DNA from: Manis javanica
Lineage: Eukaryota > Chordata > Mammalia > Pholidota > Manidae
Direction of reading: 5' to 3'
DNA length: 64,000 nucleotides
Assembly (NCBI RefSeq): GCF_040802235.1
Contig: NC_133172.1
Location: forward strand, 63,433,613 to 63,497,612
In this document: in pieces, positions 22,381 through 33,475 of the stretch
Position numbering within the stretch: position 1 is the stretch's first letter
How the letters are laid out: every line of letters starts with the position of its first letter
The notes under the pieces: generated by a model
Told to the model about the DNA's origin: nothing
Seen by the model: the letters and a program-made list of their open reading frames with translations, nothing else
Databases searched by the model: none
Translations under genes and position numbers: made by a program

Positions 22381-23044
22381 GGATGACACAAGGCCAGCCA
22401 GCTGGCCCTCCTCCCCCTGTGTCTGGGGCACCTCCGGACCCTCTGTGTTGCTGTCCCCTGCTCTGCCCTCCCCCGGCTGATGTTTATCCAGAACCTCCTA
22501 CCTTCAGGCGGGACAGGCTGGGACACCATCGTACTGAACGACAGTCCCAACCCGTTTGCCGAACAAGCTGCCCGGTGGGTAAAGTGGAGGGTCTGGCCTG
22601 CCTGCCTCCCAGGGTGGCTTCTGTGCATTCTGGCAACCCATGTCCGTCCCCAGGGCTTGTCACCTCCTCCACACACTGGGCTGGGACAGCAGGCTCCCTG
22701 GGGTCCCTACTCTCACCTGTGGCTCTGGTGCATTCCAGAAACTTGGGGTCTTCTGGGTTTCCCATTTTCAGAAATTTACATTCCAGAAGACCATGTCTGT
22801 AGGAAGCACTCAATACTTTGGGACATGCTCATTGTGGTCGAAATCACTTTGCACCCCACCAGATATCTTGTCAGCAAGGTGGAGCCCAGAGCCCCCCAGT
22901 GCCCCCCAGTACCCCCCACACCTGCAGGGGTAAGCCACGGGCATGGGCATTTTTAAAAAGTGCAAAGTGGGAACTCAAGGAGAGGTCAGGAGGGAGGGGA
23001 TCCTGGCAGAGATGTAAGGGAAGGAAACAATGAGGGGCGGTCAG

Positions 23045-23150
23045 ACTAGAACCAGACTGCCGCCACATGACCCAAGCTATCCCCCTGCCTCTCTGCGCCT
23101 CTGTCCCCACCTCTGTAGGAAGGGGTGGTGGTGCCTCGCTGGGAGGCGGT
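23045..23150 (+). mobile_element. MIR-like fragment, sense
   Basis: TAGAACCAGACTGCCG, CACATGACCCAAGCTATCCC, CCTGCCTCTCTGCGCCTCTG and CCACCTCTGTAGGAAGGG follow MIR order with strong decay. Confidence 0.5.
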
Positions 23151-23284
23151 GGTCGGGCCAGAGGAACGCGGCGCACAAGAGGGAGAGGACCTGGGCAGAG
23201 TCCCTGGGCAGCCCCACTGGGGAGGGGTCTCCTAACACCTCCCATCACCTCCCTGCAAGGGACCCCCATTCTGACAGCTGTGTC

Positions 23285-23348
23285 TCCCCCAAGACTGTGC
23301 AGGGCATACAGTAGGTGCTCCATAAATATTCCTTCAGTTGATTTGTAA
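23285..23348 (+). mobile_element. L2 3' terminus, sense
   Basis: GGGCATACAGTAGGTGCTCC followed by ATAAATATTCCTTCAGTTGA is the classical L2 3' end (CACATAGTAGGTGCTCAATAAATATTTGTTGAATGA). Confidence 0.75.
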
Positions 23349-24235
23349 ATCTGCTCCCTGCTCCGGTCCCAGTCCTAGGAGAGCAAAGCAAACCCGAGGG
23401 AAGAGGAAACTGCAAGGGAAGGTCAGCAAGGGGCCTGCTGTGGGCAGAGCCCCGGGCTCGGCAGCTGTGGCAGCACCGCACACAGCCGCAGGGCTGAGGC
23501 TCGTGCTTTGGGGGCCGGCTGCCTGGGAACGGGGACGGCAGGCCCCCCTCTGCACATCCTTACGTGCTTGCGTCTCCATTTTCGTCCTGTACTGAGCTCC
23601 TCCTGTGAGCAGGGCCTGGTCCGGGACCCCATGACCTCACCAGGGCTTTGCCCCAGCCTCACAGAGCCCCAGGCTGGCAGGAGGATAGAGAAGGAACACA
23701 AGAAACAAATCGCTAGTGATGGGGGGTCTCAGTGCCACGGTGGGGAGCATGGAGGCCCCCGTAGCTGGGGGACTGGGGTCAGGGAAGGTGGGGTGGCCAC
23801 CCTGAAGCAGAGACTTTATGAAGAGACAGATAGTGGTGTGTGAGGAGGTCCAGCAGAGGCCACAACAGAGACGAAAGCCCTGAGCAGGTAATGTGCTGTG
23901 GCGAGGAGACCAGCACAGGCCGGGCCCAGCTCCTGCAGGTCGCTCCCTTCCTGTGCACCTCCACAGCCTCCCCACACCACGGGCAGTCATGATACAGGGT
24001 GGGCCAGCCCAGGGGTGGGACAGGGGCAAGGGACAGTATGCCCCCTTTACCCCGTACCAGACTTTTCCTCTCTGCCTACTCTGCCCTGGCTGATGGGCTT
24101 CCTGCTGGCCCAGGCTCACCTTGTGTCCTGTCTCAGGCCAGTGACCAGAGGCTTTGGCTCACAACCCTAATGCCCAGGCCCTGAGATGACCGTCTTTGCG
24201 TGGCTTTCATTCGCCCAGAGGGGTCAAGGCCTCGG

Positions 24236-24360
24236 GTTCTGGAGCTACACAGCCTGGGTGCAAATCACAGCACTGCCATTTACCGGGTCTGCTTGGGCTG
24301 GTCACTGAAACCCAGAGCCTTGGTCCTCCTCCGTAAGACGGGGACAGGGCCTCTGAGGGT
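24236..24360 (+). mobile_element. MIR SINE, sense
   Basis: TTCTGGAGCTACACAGCCTG, GGTGCAAATCACAGCACTGC, CATTTACCGGG, GGCTGGTCACTGAAACCCAG and CTCCGTAAGACGGGGACAGG are the sense MIR segments in order. Confidence 0.75.
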
Positions 24361-24415
24361 TGTGGGGGCATGTGGGGGCTGCACGCACCCAGTCGGGGGC
24401 TCCCTGAGTAGGGGA
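24335..24415 (+). repeat. Intron-local repeat A, copy 1
   Basis: GCATGTGGGGGCTGCACGCA, CCCAGTCGGGGGCTCCCTGAG matches 27,180-27,223 (GCATGTGGGGGCTGTATGTA, CCCAGTAAGGGGCTCCCTGAG). A further shared string, GCAGGGCTGTGCAC, follows downstream of both copies (24,679 and 27,308). It may be an extended MIR relative, or an unnamed ancient repeat. Confidence 0.5.
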
Positions 24416-24782
24416 GGGCTGCTGCCTGCGGGGAGTGGAGCAGGACACCAGCAGGCTTGGTCCCTCCATGGTAGACCAGCCTGGTCAAGCCCAATCAGCA
24501 GCAGAAGTGTGCCCAGGACCACTCACAGGGCAAGCAGGCTTGTGTAGCCTCCCTCCTGGACAGACCACACCCCCAAGTCAGCCACCAGACAGGGCCAGAC
24601 CCCAGCGCGAGGTGGCCTCCATCTCCTCTCCAGCAAAGGGCCGAAGTAGCCAGAGGGTGGGGAAGGCCATGTCACTGTGCAGGGCTGTGCACGCGGGTGG
24701 GGGGCGGTGTCTCTGAGCCGCTGAGGACAGGAACAGCATGCGTGGACGACGGCGCCTAGCACTGGGTGGCAGACTTCTTTGT

Positions 24783-24935
24783 GGGAAAATAACTACAACA
24801 TAAAATTCACCACCTTCATCATTTGAAGTGTACAAGTCAGTGGTGTCAAGCCTATTCACAAGGTCAGGCAGCCAACTCCATCTGTCTCCAGGGCATTTCC
24901 ATCATCCCCACAAGCCGCTCCCCAGCCGGGCACCT
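24783..24935 (+). mobile_element. Ancient L1 (L1M) 3' UTR fragment
   Basis: ACAACATAAAATTCACCACC, TTGAAGTGTACAAGTCAGTG, GTGTCAAGCCTATTCACAAG and CATCTGTCTCCAGGGCATTT match the L1M 3' UTR order (AAAATTTACCATTTTAACC, AAGTGTACAGTTCAGTGG, CATTCACA, CCATCTCCAGAAC). It carries no coding part. Confidence 0.7.
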
Positions 24936-25769
24936 GTTCTGCTCTGTCTGCAAACTTGAGTCTGGGGTCTCAACTCCAGTTGACAGGCTCAGGGTGGGCA
25001 GGCAGGTGGCAGGATTGGAACCCAAGTGTTGCCCTTCTCCAGCATCCCTAACACTGTGGCTCTGGGACCAGTGAGCATGAGGGGTGCACGGGGCCAGCAG
25101 GTCCAGGCTCAGGCCCTGCACAGCCATCGCCTCTGTGGGACTAGGGGCACCCTCTAGGGGCTTCAGTTTCCCCATCTGCAGTGGGAACAGACTAGATTTG
25201 CTTCTTGGGACCTGGCCACACCCAACAGGAAAGGCCAACCCAGAGGACCCAGTGCTCCCTGCACGGCTTCCATGGGGCACTGAGAAATGGCCCAGGGCAG
25301 CGGCCACAAGGCTGACCCTGGAGGCTCCTGGGGCCCGTGTGCCCCCGCCCCTGAGCTGCAGAGGGACAGCGTTGTCTGGAAGAGGGGGTGGTAACTGCCC
25401 ACCCCAGGCCGGGGATCCCTGCTGTGAGTGGAATCCTGAAGCCAGGACCCGGCAGGGCCCCAGATGGGCTCCGGAGTTCCCGCCTCCCCTGGGGCGCAGC
25501 CCTTCTGTAAAGGGGGTTGACAAGGGACCTCTCAGTGGCTGCTCTGCGGGACCCAGTGCAGTGGCGCCCCTGGGCCTGTCATGCTGGGCCACGGGGCCCG
25601 GGGAGGCAGCTGCCCGGGAGGTGAGAGGGTCTCTTGGGGTCTCCCCGCCCCCCGCCTATCAGATGGCAGGCCCTGTCACACTGGAGCCCCATCCCCTAAC
25701 GGGAAACAATCTGCCTCCATCCATCTGACGTGCAGGCTGTGCGGCGACGGCTCCATTAGCCGCAGCCCC

Positions 25770-26325
25770 CACTCCCATCTATCAGCCCTTATCAGCTCAT
25801 CTGCCCAGAGATTCACTCCCCAGCCTGTGGCACCCCGTTTTCTCGACACCATTTCCCCTTCTCCTCCCAGGCTGCCTTCCTGCTCACCACTCCACGCTGT
25901 GGCTGCAGCCGCCCCTGCCACGTGCCGTGGCCTCAGCCATCACCCTCACCCCGCTGTGGCCTTGACCCTTCCACCTCCCCACCAGTCACACGCTGTGGTC
26001 TTTGCCACACAGCTCCAAGCGTGGTCTTGACAACCCCACAGTCCACGAGTAGCCCCAGCCACTCCGCTCCTCCCAGGCCCCCCTCCCCGGGGAGTATTAG
26101 TAATCAGTTCTCCGGAGTGAAACAATCTCGTGTAATCTATCAGCAGATATCGGGCCCATCGGAGGCCGGGAGTGGCCGGGCCCAGAGATGGCGCCAAGCT
26201 CTAGCGTTGATAAAGTTTCCGAGCTCAGCGATGATGAATGTTGAGTAAGTGCAGGCCAGGCCGATAGGATGTGGACTTGGCAGGCCCACAGCTCCGGCTG
26301 AAACCAATCTCTCCCCTATCAGCTG
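25770..26325. promoter_or_regulatory. Candidate GATA enhancer in intron 1
   Basis: Inverted GATA sites CTATCA (25,779-25,784) and TTATCA (25,789-25,794) lie 10 bp apart, one helical turn. About 340 bp on, a second block holds CTATCA (26,137-26,142), AGATAT (26,145), TGATAA (26,208-26,213), GATAGG (26,263) and CTATCA (26,316-26,321). The second block is visibly less GC-rich than its flanks and contains unbroken AT-containing strings such as GTATTAGTAATCAGTTC and GAAACAATCTCGTGTAATC, which look like constrained sequence. No repeat signature is seen in the two blocks. Enhancer function is inferred. Confidence 0.5.
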
Positions 26326-26704
26326 GGCTGGGCTTTCTCAGGCCCGGCTCCTTCTGGCCGCCTCCTCTCTCTGCTGGGCCCCTCCCGGGCCCCTGTCCCT
26401 GGGGACCTGGGTAGGGGACCAGCCCCTGGCCCAAGAGAGGGGGCAGGCTCGGGGCAGGGGTGGATCCTGAGCAAGGCCAAGGAGGTGGCACTGAGCTGGG
26501 CTGCCTGGAGGTGGTGGCCAGCCACAGCCACCGCATGCAGGGACCCTCACTGCGGTCCAGCGCCCACGTTCTTCAGCTCAGCTAACCACGGAGCCAAGAA
26601 TAAAACCCTGGCTCGGCCGCTCAGGGCTCCGGCCCCTCTGCCTCCCCACCCCCACCGCCCTCAGCTGCTGCAAGGCCCCTGGCCACCAGACTGTCCCGTT
26701 TCCG

Positions 26705-26900
26705 GGATGTTGCCCTGGCCGTTCCTCCCGCCCAGAGTGTTCTTCCCGGTTCGGGTCACAGCTTTAATATCACCTCCTCCTGGAAGCCCTCACTGGCCAC
26801 CCACAGGCCTGTCCTCTCCCTTCCTGGTGTCTAAGGTATGTCTGGTCCTGTGTGCTCACAGCTGCCCCGGCACCTGGCAGGCGCTCAGGAACCTGAAGGA
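26705..26900 (+). mobile_element. L2 LINE 3' fragment, sense
   Basis: TGTTGCCCTGGCCGTTCCTC, GCCCAGAGTGTTCTTCCC, ATATCACCTCCTCCTGGAAG, CCCTCACTGGCCACCC and GCCCCGGCACCTGGCAGGCG, CTCAGG follow the L2 3' order. Confidence 0.7.
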
Positions 26901-27179
26901 GGAAACCAGGGTGCTGCTGGGAGTGACTGATGTCTGGGGTGCCTTGGCTTCCTGCAAAGCCCTTTCCTGCCCCCCCTACAGCAGCTCTACGAGGCCAGTG
27001 GCCAGTACCCATCAGCCAGGTGTGTAACCAAGGTGCAGGAAGGTCTCCGAGGCTCAGAGCTGTGTGCCCCAGAGCCCGGCTTGGCCCCTGGATGGCTGAG
27101 CACACGGCCTGAGGCTGTGATGGGGCCAGGCAGGGGCTGTTGTGGCCTCTCCCTGCCTCGATTTTCTCATCTGTATGAG

Positions 27180-27262
27180 GGCATGTGGGGGCTGTATGTA
27201 CCCAGTAAGGGGCTCCCTGAGTTGGGTTCACAGGGAGAGTTGGGTGTGAGGCAGACAGGAAA
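27180..27262 (+). repeat. Intron-local repeats A (copy 2) and B (copy 1)
   Basis: The first half, 27,180-27,223, pairs with 24,365-24,412. The second half, TTCACAGGGAGAGTTGGGTG then TGAGGCAGACAGGAAATC at 27,226-27,263, pairs with 30,063-30,100. The two matches are side by side here, so a single longer ancestral unit may be involved. Confidence 0.5.
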
Positions 27263-29049
27263 TCATCACGCAGCCGATGAGAGTTTTGGCAAAGCTCCAT
27301 AAACTCTGCAGGGCTGTGCACACGTGTCTTGAGATTCCGAGCCTGAGGGGGCCACAGCTCCCGGGCCTGGGCCCTGCAGCGAGTAGCCAGCAGAGCCTGG
27401 GCCCTGGCCTCAGGGACAGACGGCAGTCACACGGCAGCCGGGGAATGGACAGCGAAGGAGGGCTCCTCCAAGCCTCAGTCTGTGACAGAGCCAAGAAGGG
27501 AACTCAGGCCTGGGGAGGGGAGAGACTAGGCTGCAGACCTGGGCCCAGGCCCCCCCACCTGAGCAGGCCCCCCACCTCTACAAGCAGGGACAGCGGGCGG
27601 GTGAGGACGGGGGTGGTTGCGGGAAACATCAGGCACCAGGCAGGGATCAGAAAGGGGAGCAAGTGGGCCGCCTGTCTTCTGCCCCAGCCGAGGCCTCGGG
27701 CAGGTTTCTTCCCCATTCTGTGATGCACAGCTGGGGAACACTGAGTGGGAGAGTCGTCCCTGGGGTCAGGGTGCCGTGGGGCCCGTGTGGAGGCCACCCT
27801 CAGTGTCCTCTCATTGTTACTGCCCAGCGCCAGGCTGGGAGAGGCCCCAAGGCCCCTAAGGATAACCTGTGTGGTGGGTGCCCCCTGGGCCGGCGGCAGG
27901 GCCGGGGTGGTTAAGCCCCCTGAGCTCCTCCCATCAGTGATGGGGCTGGCCACAGGAGGAAGTGGTGGTGGCTGGGGAGAGGGATACGGGTGCGGGACCC
28001 CCCCGGGCGTCAGTGCCCTATCTCCCCGCATCTCGTCCCCCCAGCCTGGAGCCCCCACACTCGCCCTGGCCCCAGAGACCCCAGGCAGGGCCACCTGGCT
28101 TACCTCCCACTGGCTGCGGGAGTGGCACACCCAAATCCCAGGGCTCAGCCCTCGGTCACCACCCCCAACAGGCAGGCTCAGGCCCGGGACACCCCTCTGA
28201 ACCAGACTCCCACGTCCCTGCAGCCCTCGCCCCAGTGCCTCTCCTGTGGGGGTCCAGGGGGCTGCACTCTACCAGCTCTGAGCCAGGTGGAGAGAGCTGG
28301 GGGGTGTGGAGGCATCAGGCCTGAGGAGGGTGCATAGGGGTGCAGGATTTCTGGGTGAATATCACTGTCACATCCCAGCGGGGAGACTGGCATGAACATT
28401 CGCTCATCGGGCAGCTGTGTCATTCAAATCCATGCTGATGGCCCGAGGGAGGGAACCAGAGAGAACTGACTGACTGGGTGGCCAGGCAGGGAGAGACGGT
28501 CACAAGGAGAGGGGCTGGGGCCCCGGGGTTGGTCAGGTGGCCAGCAGGGCTCCTGTTTCTGGCCAGGGAGCACTCTTACAGCAGCCCCCCAGGCGTAACG
28601 GGGACAAGACGTCCATGCGAGGGCTGGCCAGCCCTCACCTCCCTCCCCCCCATCTGTGGGGGATGCCTTATTTGTCTTTGGCCACAGGTCTCCCATCCAC
28701 ACCTTTGCAGGGAGCTCTGGGCACTGCCAGCCTGGCTGCCAGACCTTGTGGGAGGGAGGGTCAGAGAATGAGTGGAGGGAAGGGGCCCAGGAGAGAGAGG
28801 GAGGCTGGGAGGGCCTGCATTCAAGAGGGGAGCCGAAGGGAGGCCTGGGCTTGGGGCCACATGGAGGCACCAGGTCGGCTGGGGGTGCGGACAGGAAAGG
28901 TGGTCCCTATAGAGGTCAAGACGCCATCCGACTCCCGTGAAGCCTCTGGAGAAGAGCAAGTGAGGGAGGCGCTGCGGGACGCGTCTGCGTGAGTCTGGGC
29001 CAGGACCCTGGGTTCTGTTTGGGTTGTGCATGACCGCCCCACCCCCCAT

Positions 29050-29115
29050 TGGTGAACGCCCTTTTAGAAGCTGAATGTATGTGAATTATATCTCAGTATC
29101 AGTTTGTTAAAAGCC
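29050..29115 (+). mobile_element. Ancient L1 (L1M) 3' end fragment
   Basis: GTATGTGAATTATATCTCAG followed by TATCAGTTTGTTAAAAG matches the terminal L1M 3' end (TATGTGAATTATATCTCAAT, then AAAGCTGTTAAAA). It is very short. Confidence 0.65.
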
Positions 29116-30062
29116 AAGCTAGGTCACAGCAGGTCTTGTTGAGTGCGGGGCTTTTCCCAGAGAGTGTGGGGCCCCTGCTTGGCGCTCCTCTGAGCCCTGG
29201 GACTCACTTCTTGGCACCCAGAGGAGTCGGGGCAGCCAGCCACCCTCCTCCAGCAGGGCTGCCTTGACCTCCCCAGGCAGAGGCAGGCAGGTCGGCAGCC
29301 CTGTACACAGACGTGACGGGAGCCGAACGCCTGGGACAGAGGGCCCAGGACCTGGGGTCAGGCTCCCCTCCAGAGGAGTAGGGCACACTCCAGGCCGTCT
29401 GGCTGAACCATGGTGGAGAAGGGGCGGGTCGGACCCCTCTGCCACAGGACCCCCAGGGGAGGGCGGTCACCGGGGTCTGCAGCCCGCACAGAGGTCCTGT
29501 TGCTCCCTCTCCCCTCTGCGGGGCCGGCTGCTGCTCTAAGGGGCCCAGGTGATCTCGCCAGCATCCTCTCTGCGGCCGCCCTAGTGTCAGCGGGACTGAC
29601 CTGGGCTGGGGAGAGCCCCCAGCTGCCTGCGGGCCACAGCCCATTACTGCAGGGCCCCACGCAGCCCAAGTGGAGGCCCCAGAGACCCCACTGGGCTGCG
29701 CTGGGACCCTCCCTATCTCCGTGGCCTCTGGCCCAGGCCTTTACCATGGGGAGCCCCGCTGGGGGCCGCTGGGGCAGTGTCTTCCTTGGGGCCAGCTCCC
29801 GGGCAGGACGCTGTCTTCTTCCCAGCAGGCATGAGCCCACCCGCTTCCTTCCGGACCTGGAAGGCTTCACAGGGTGCGCAGGTGTTCTGGCAGGGGGACA
29901 GCACGGGGCTGGGAGGGGGTGGGGAGAGCGGCAGGATTCAGGCTGTCATTGGGGGGTGAGGGTGGAGGGCGCAGAGAGGAGCTAGCTGCCCAGGAAGAAC
30001 TCCCTGGGTGGGCCTGGGGCCCTGGATGGCCACTGCCTGAAGAGAGTGGGGCCCCAGGCTAC

Positions 30063-30100
30063 ATTCACAGGGAGAGTTGGGTGTGAGGCAGAGAGGAAAT
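30063..30100 (+). repeat. Intron-local repeat B, copy 2
   Basis: TTCACAGGGAGAGTTGGGTG then TGAGGCAGAGAGGAAATC matches 27,226-27,263 with a single mismatch over 38 bp, an unusually good match compared with the other old repeats here. Confidence 0.6.
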
Positions 30101-31032
30101 CTGGGCTCCATGTGGTACCCTTGTGGGCAGCGGGCAGGCCGGTCAGCATCTGGGCCTGGCCACGGGGGCACCCTGGAGGCCCTCCCCGAGCTCCAGCCCC
30201 TCCCGTGGGGGCATGCCCCTCTACAGAGGGCCCACCCCTGTGGGGCTGCACACTCGCGTACCTCTCTTCCTGCGCCTCTATTCTAAGAAGTTCTGGGTTA
30301 AATAACTTTCCCCGGGGGCCCAGAGCCTGCCCCTTGTCCCCCACTGTCCCCGTGCTGCCCTCCTCCCTGCGTGCCCCTTTGCTAACAGGTGCCCTGCTGT
30401 GCATCCCCCTGTCCCCACAGGTGGCCACGCCCAACTCTCCAGCCCTGGGACATCTGGGCTGCTGTGCGCCAGCCCTGGGTTCTGGGGCGAGGACAAACCC
30501 CATACGCTGGGCTCCCTCCTGTCCCCCCAGGCTCGCCCCACTCCTGCTCAGCCCCGCCCTCCTGCTTCTCTCTGCCCACGTTGCCCTGGGGATCAGCTCA
30601 GCGGCCTGTTGGAGCTGTGCACATGCACAAAGGACAAGCCACTCAGTCCCAGGGGCTTGGGCAGTGCCGGGGGCTGAGCTGGCAGGCCGGTGCTGGGCAC
30701 AGCTGGGGCCACAGTCCTCTCGTCCGTCGAACACTAGCTGGATCAGAAACCCTCCTGGAGGGGCTCATCAGCAGCCAGTCCCATTGCCAGGGCCCAGCAG
30801 AGGGGGTGCTTCTCCAGTCCTACTGCCCGCCATCAAGAGCTCCGTCCACCTGGGGACCTGGGCCCCCTGGCTGGCTGGCCGCAGTCCCCAGGTCCATCTG
30901 GGCCCAGTCACCCAGGCTCCCACCACAAGTCCCCCAGGGAGAGCAGGGCTGTCCCACGGCCTCTGTCCCCACTGGGGCCCAAGCTGCCCCACTGCCCAGC
31001 TGTGGGAAAGTCTGAATCTGTTGCTATTTTCT

Positions 31033-31056
31033 CTCTGTTATCAGGGCCTTATCTGG
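31033..31056. promoter_or_regulatory. Paired inverted GATA motifs
   Basis: TTATCA at 31,038-31,043 and TTATCT at 31,049-31,054 lie 11 bp apart in the same orientation, preceded by a pyrimidine-rich AT-containing tract. The same spacing occurs at 25,779 and 25,789. Confidence 0.35.
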
Positions 31057-31444
31057 CCACTGTGTGCCACCCAGAGGCCAGGGTCTCTCTCCTGGCAGCA
31101 CTGTGCCCCCCACCCCCCACCCACTCCCCAGAGCCAGCTAGACAGGAAGCCAGACCTTCTGCCAGCCTGAGACTTGGGGACCGGAGTGTCTGTCCTTTCT
31201 GCCTGCACTGCCCCAGGCCCGGCCCCTCCCCTACAGCCTGTCTCTCCCACCCCAGAGGGGCAGGTATGGCACCTCTTTAGGGAGCTGGAACAGCCCATGT
31301 GTGTGTTCAGCACCCACCAACCTTGCTAAGGTTGCTGAACCCTGACCCTGGACTGTGACATGAGGCCGCTGTTCCCTCTGCTTTGGGTGAGAGCCGGCTC
31401 AGGGAGGGAGGCCTGGCCTGCACAAGGCCACCAGCCTTAGTGTC

Positions 31445-31690
31445 CTGCTGTTCCTCCTGCCTGGAATGCTTTCCCTGGCCCCAGTTGCAAGCAACCTTCT
31501 TCTGTCCCCATCCAGTCTCCATGCCCCGTCACCTCCTCCAAGAAGCCTTCCCTGACTGGCACCTCCTCCTCTCCTTCACAGCAATGGCCGCATCTCACTT
31601 TTCTTTCGGTATCTTCGCGCTGTGGTGCAGGGCCTGGCACTCGGTGCACTCAGGAAAGACTGAGAGCTAATGCATGAGTGAATCAGAGTG
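31445..31690 (+). mobile_element. L2 LINE 3' region, sense
   Basis: CTGCCTGGAATGCTTTCCCT, CACCTCCTCCAAGAAGCCTT, CCCTGACTGGCACC, CAGGGCCTGGCACTCGGTGC and GAGCTAATGCATGAGTGAAT follow the L2 3' consensus from the CCTGGAATGC segment through to the TGAATGAAT terminus. Confidence 0.8.
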
Positions 31691-32149
31691 AGAGCCTCCA
31701 GGGAGCCCCCCGGGCCTGCGTCCACACCCAGCGCCGACATGGGAGGATAGCCTGGGCGGGCATCTGACCCGCTTTTCTCCTCTGCAGCCTGGTGTGGGAA
31801 GGACCTTCCCAGGGAGGCATGAACGACCCATGGACCGGGCAGGCAGCGGGGGGGCCTCAGGCTAGACCACCCCGTCACCCAGTCAGCACGTGTGCCATCA
31901 GCAGGGGCTTCGCCTGGGCACCTGACTTCATCCAGAGCTCTCTCCAGGGCACCCAGACTTGCCCCAGGGGCCGCAACCGGCAGGGCTGTGTCCCCTCCTC
32001 CGTGATCAGCTCCACCCTCTTTGAGGCCATCATCCGGAAGGACCCCCAGCTGCCTCACCGTCAAAGCTGGTGGGGGGGCGTTAATCGACCGACCCTGCAC
32101 AGGGACAGTGAAGGGAGTCAGCATCGACCCGCCGCGCGGAGCCTGTCTC

Positions 32150-32340
32150 TGTGATTCGGGTTTAAAGCATGAAAAAGGGAGTTGATGAAATTCCACTATC
32201 AGCACCAAGCCAATATGCAAAATATCTCACCCCCAATCAAATAGCTATTATGTTTTCATTTCCATTTCAGCGTCCAGCTTAATGAGCAGGAGCCAGACCG
32301 GCACACAGGGTGTCTGCTCGCCGTGATAACTGAGGGGCTC
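32150..32340. promoter_or_regulatory. AT-rich candidate conserved element in intron 1
   Basis: An abrupt AT-rich interval in GC-rich surroundings contains CACTATCAGCACC (CTATCA), CCAATATGCAAAATATCTC (octamer-like ATGCAAAA next to an inverted GATA-like core), CCCAATCAAATAGC, TCCATTTCAG and GCCGTGATAAC (TGATAA at 32,324-32,329). No repeat signature is seen. Sustained low CpG and preserved homeodomain, octamer and GATA-like strings suggest constraint. Confidence 0.4.
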
Positions 32341-32544
32341 TGGGCAGCGGGGGCCGCGCCCAGCACAGCCTCAGCCGTCAGCACCTACCGTAGACCCATG
32401 CTGGACCTTGGGCCCTGGCTTCTCTGCCCTGCTGGGCAGTGGGGCTGTGTCTCTGCCGCTGTCTGTCCAGGCGGTCCGCAGGGGGAGGGGCGGGCTGGCG
32501 GAGGTTCCGGCCCTGGCCACCTCCGCTGCTGAGGGCCAGGGGCC

Positions 32545-32630
32545 GAGCTGTTCACTTTGCAGGGCCTCGGTTTACTCATCTGCAGAGTGGGTGTGAGTGA
32601 CCTAGGCTTACCTCTTGGGGGTGTTGGGAG
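32545..32630 (+). mobile_element. MIR fragment, sense
   Basis: GCTGTTCACTTTGCAGGGCC, TCGGTTTACTCATCTGCAGA and GTGGGTGTGAGTGACC match the MIR central core. Confidence 0.6.
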
Positions 32631-32894
32631 GCTCGGAGGAGACTTGCCCGTTGTGACTGGCACTGGGTCCCTGCCTCCCCCTGCACCCCACCCTGCCATC
32701 CTCCGCTGTCCCTCCCACCACTCCTCCATGCACCCTGTTCCCTCCTCCACACACACTTTCCCCAGCACCCCTACACCTCTGGGCTATGGGGTGGGGGTAA
32801 AGGGTAAACATTTGTGAAATACTGTTTTTTACGGCAGGGCTTAAGAGTTGCATGCACAGTCCCCATTTCCCATTCCCTGCTGGGCCGAGAGCGG

Positions 32895-33075
32895 TAGTAA
32901 TGACTCATGTTAGTAATAATGGTAGTAATGCCGATGACAGTTTGGTGCACACCTCCTGCGTCCGAGGTCCTAGGTTCAGCTCTATTCAGGTGAACAACGC
33001 GCTTCGTCCTGCAAGGGTATCTCTGAGCACAGGGAGGTAGAGTGACTTGCCTGAGGTCACAGAGGAAGTATACCA
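32895..33075 (-). mobile_element. MIR fragment, antisense
   Basis: TAGTAATAATGGTAGTAATG, GCACACCTCCTGCGTCCGAG, GAGCACAGGGAGGTAGAGTG and ACTTGCCTGAGGTCACAGAG give the antisense MIR order including its 3' end. Confidence 0.65.
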
Positions 33076-33329
33076 CCTGCCTGGCCACAAGTTGGCCTGG
33101 CATAGCTGTTGGGGTCTCAGGGCAGAGAGGGTCCCACAGGGGTCATGCTGAGGTCTTTCCCAGCACAAGGCACCTGGGGAAACAACAGGTGTCTCACTGA
33201 TGCCCCAGCCAGTGGAGAAAACTTCCTTCCAGAGCTCAGGCAGGAGGGAGGTGGCACGCTTCTGGGGTGCCAACGCAGGAGTGGGGTGGGATTCACCGTG
33301 ACACGTCCTGTTTTGGGCTTGGAGCGATT

Positions 33330-33475
33330 CGCTACTTGGCGTTTGTTTCCCGCATTATCAGAGCAGCTTTAATTGTGCTGGAACTGAATTAGCAGCATTA
33401 GAATAAATTGCCGCAGCCAGGCAGCCGCTTTCTTCATGCTCATCTTCATGCCTTTGTTCTCCCATAAATGGGTCC
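33330..33475. promoter_or_regulatory. AT-rich candidate conserved element in intron 1
   Basis: The interval contains GGCGTTTGTTTCCCGCATTA (forkhead-like TTTGTTT), TTATCA at 33,355-33,360, GCTTTAATTGTGCTGG, GAACTGAATTAGCAGC and GAATAAATTGCCGC. These spaced TAAT/ATTA homeodomain-like cores lie in a sequence with no repeat signature. It resembles developmental conserved non-coding elements. Function is inferred only from motif texture. Confidence 0.4.

Noticed and set aside
30046..31170. 374-codon open frame in intron 1
   Set aside because: It is Pro/Ala/Gly-rich without a recognisable motif and overlaps a repeat B copy and GATA sites. It is expected by chance in GC-rich DNA.
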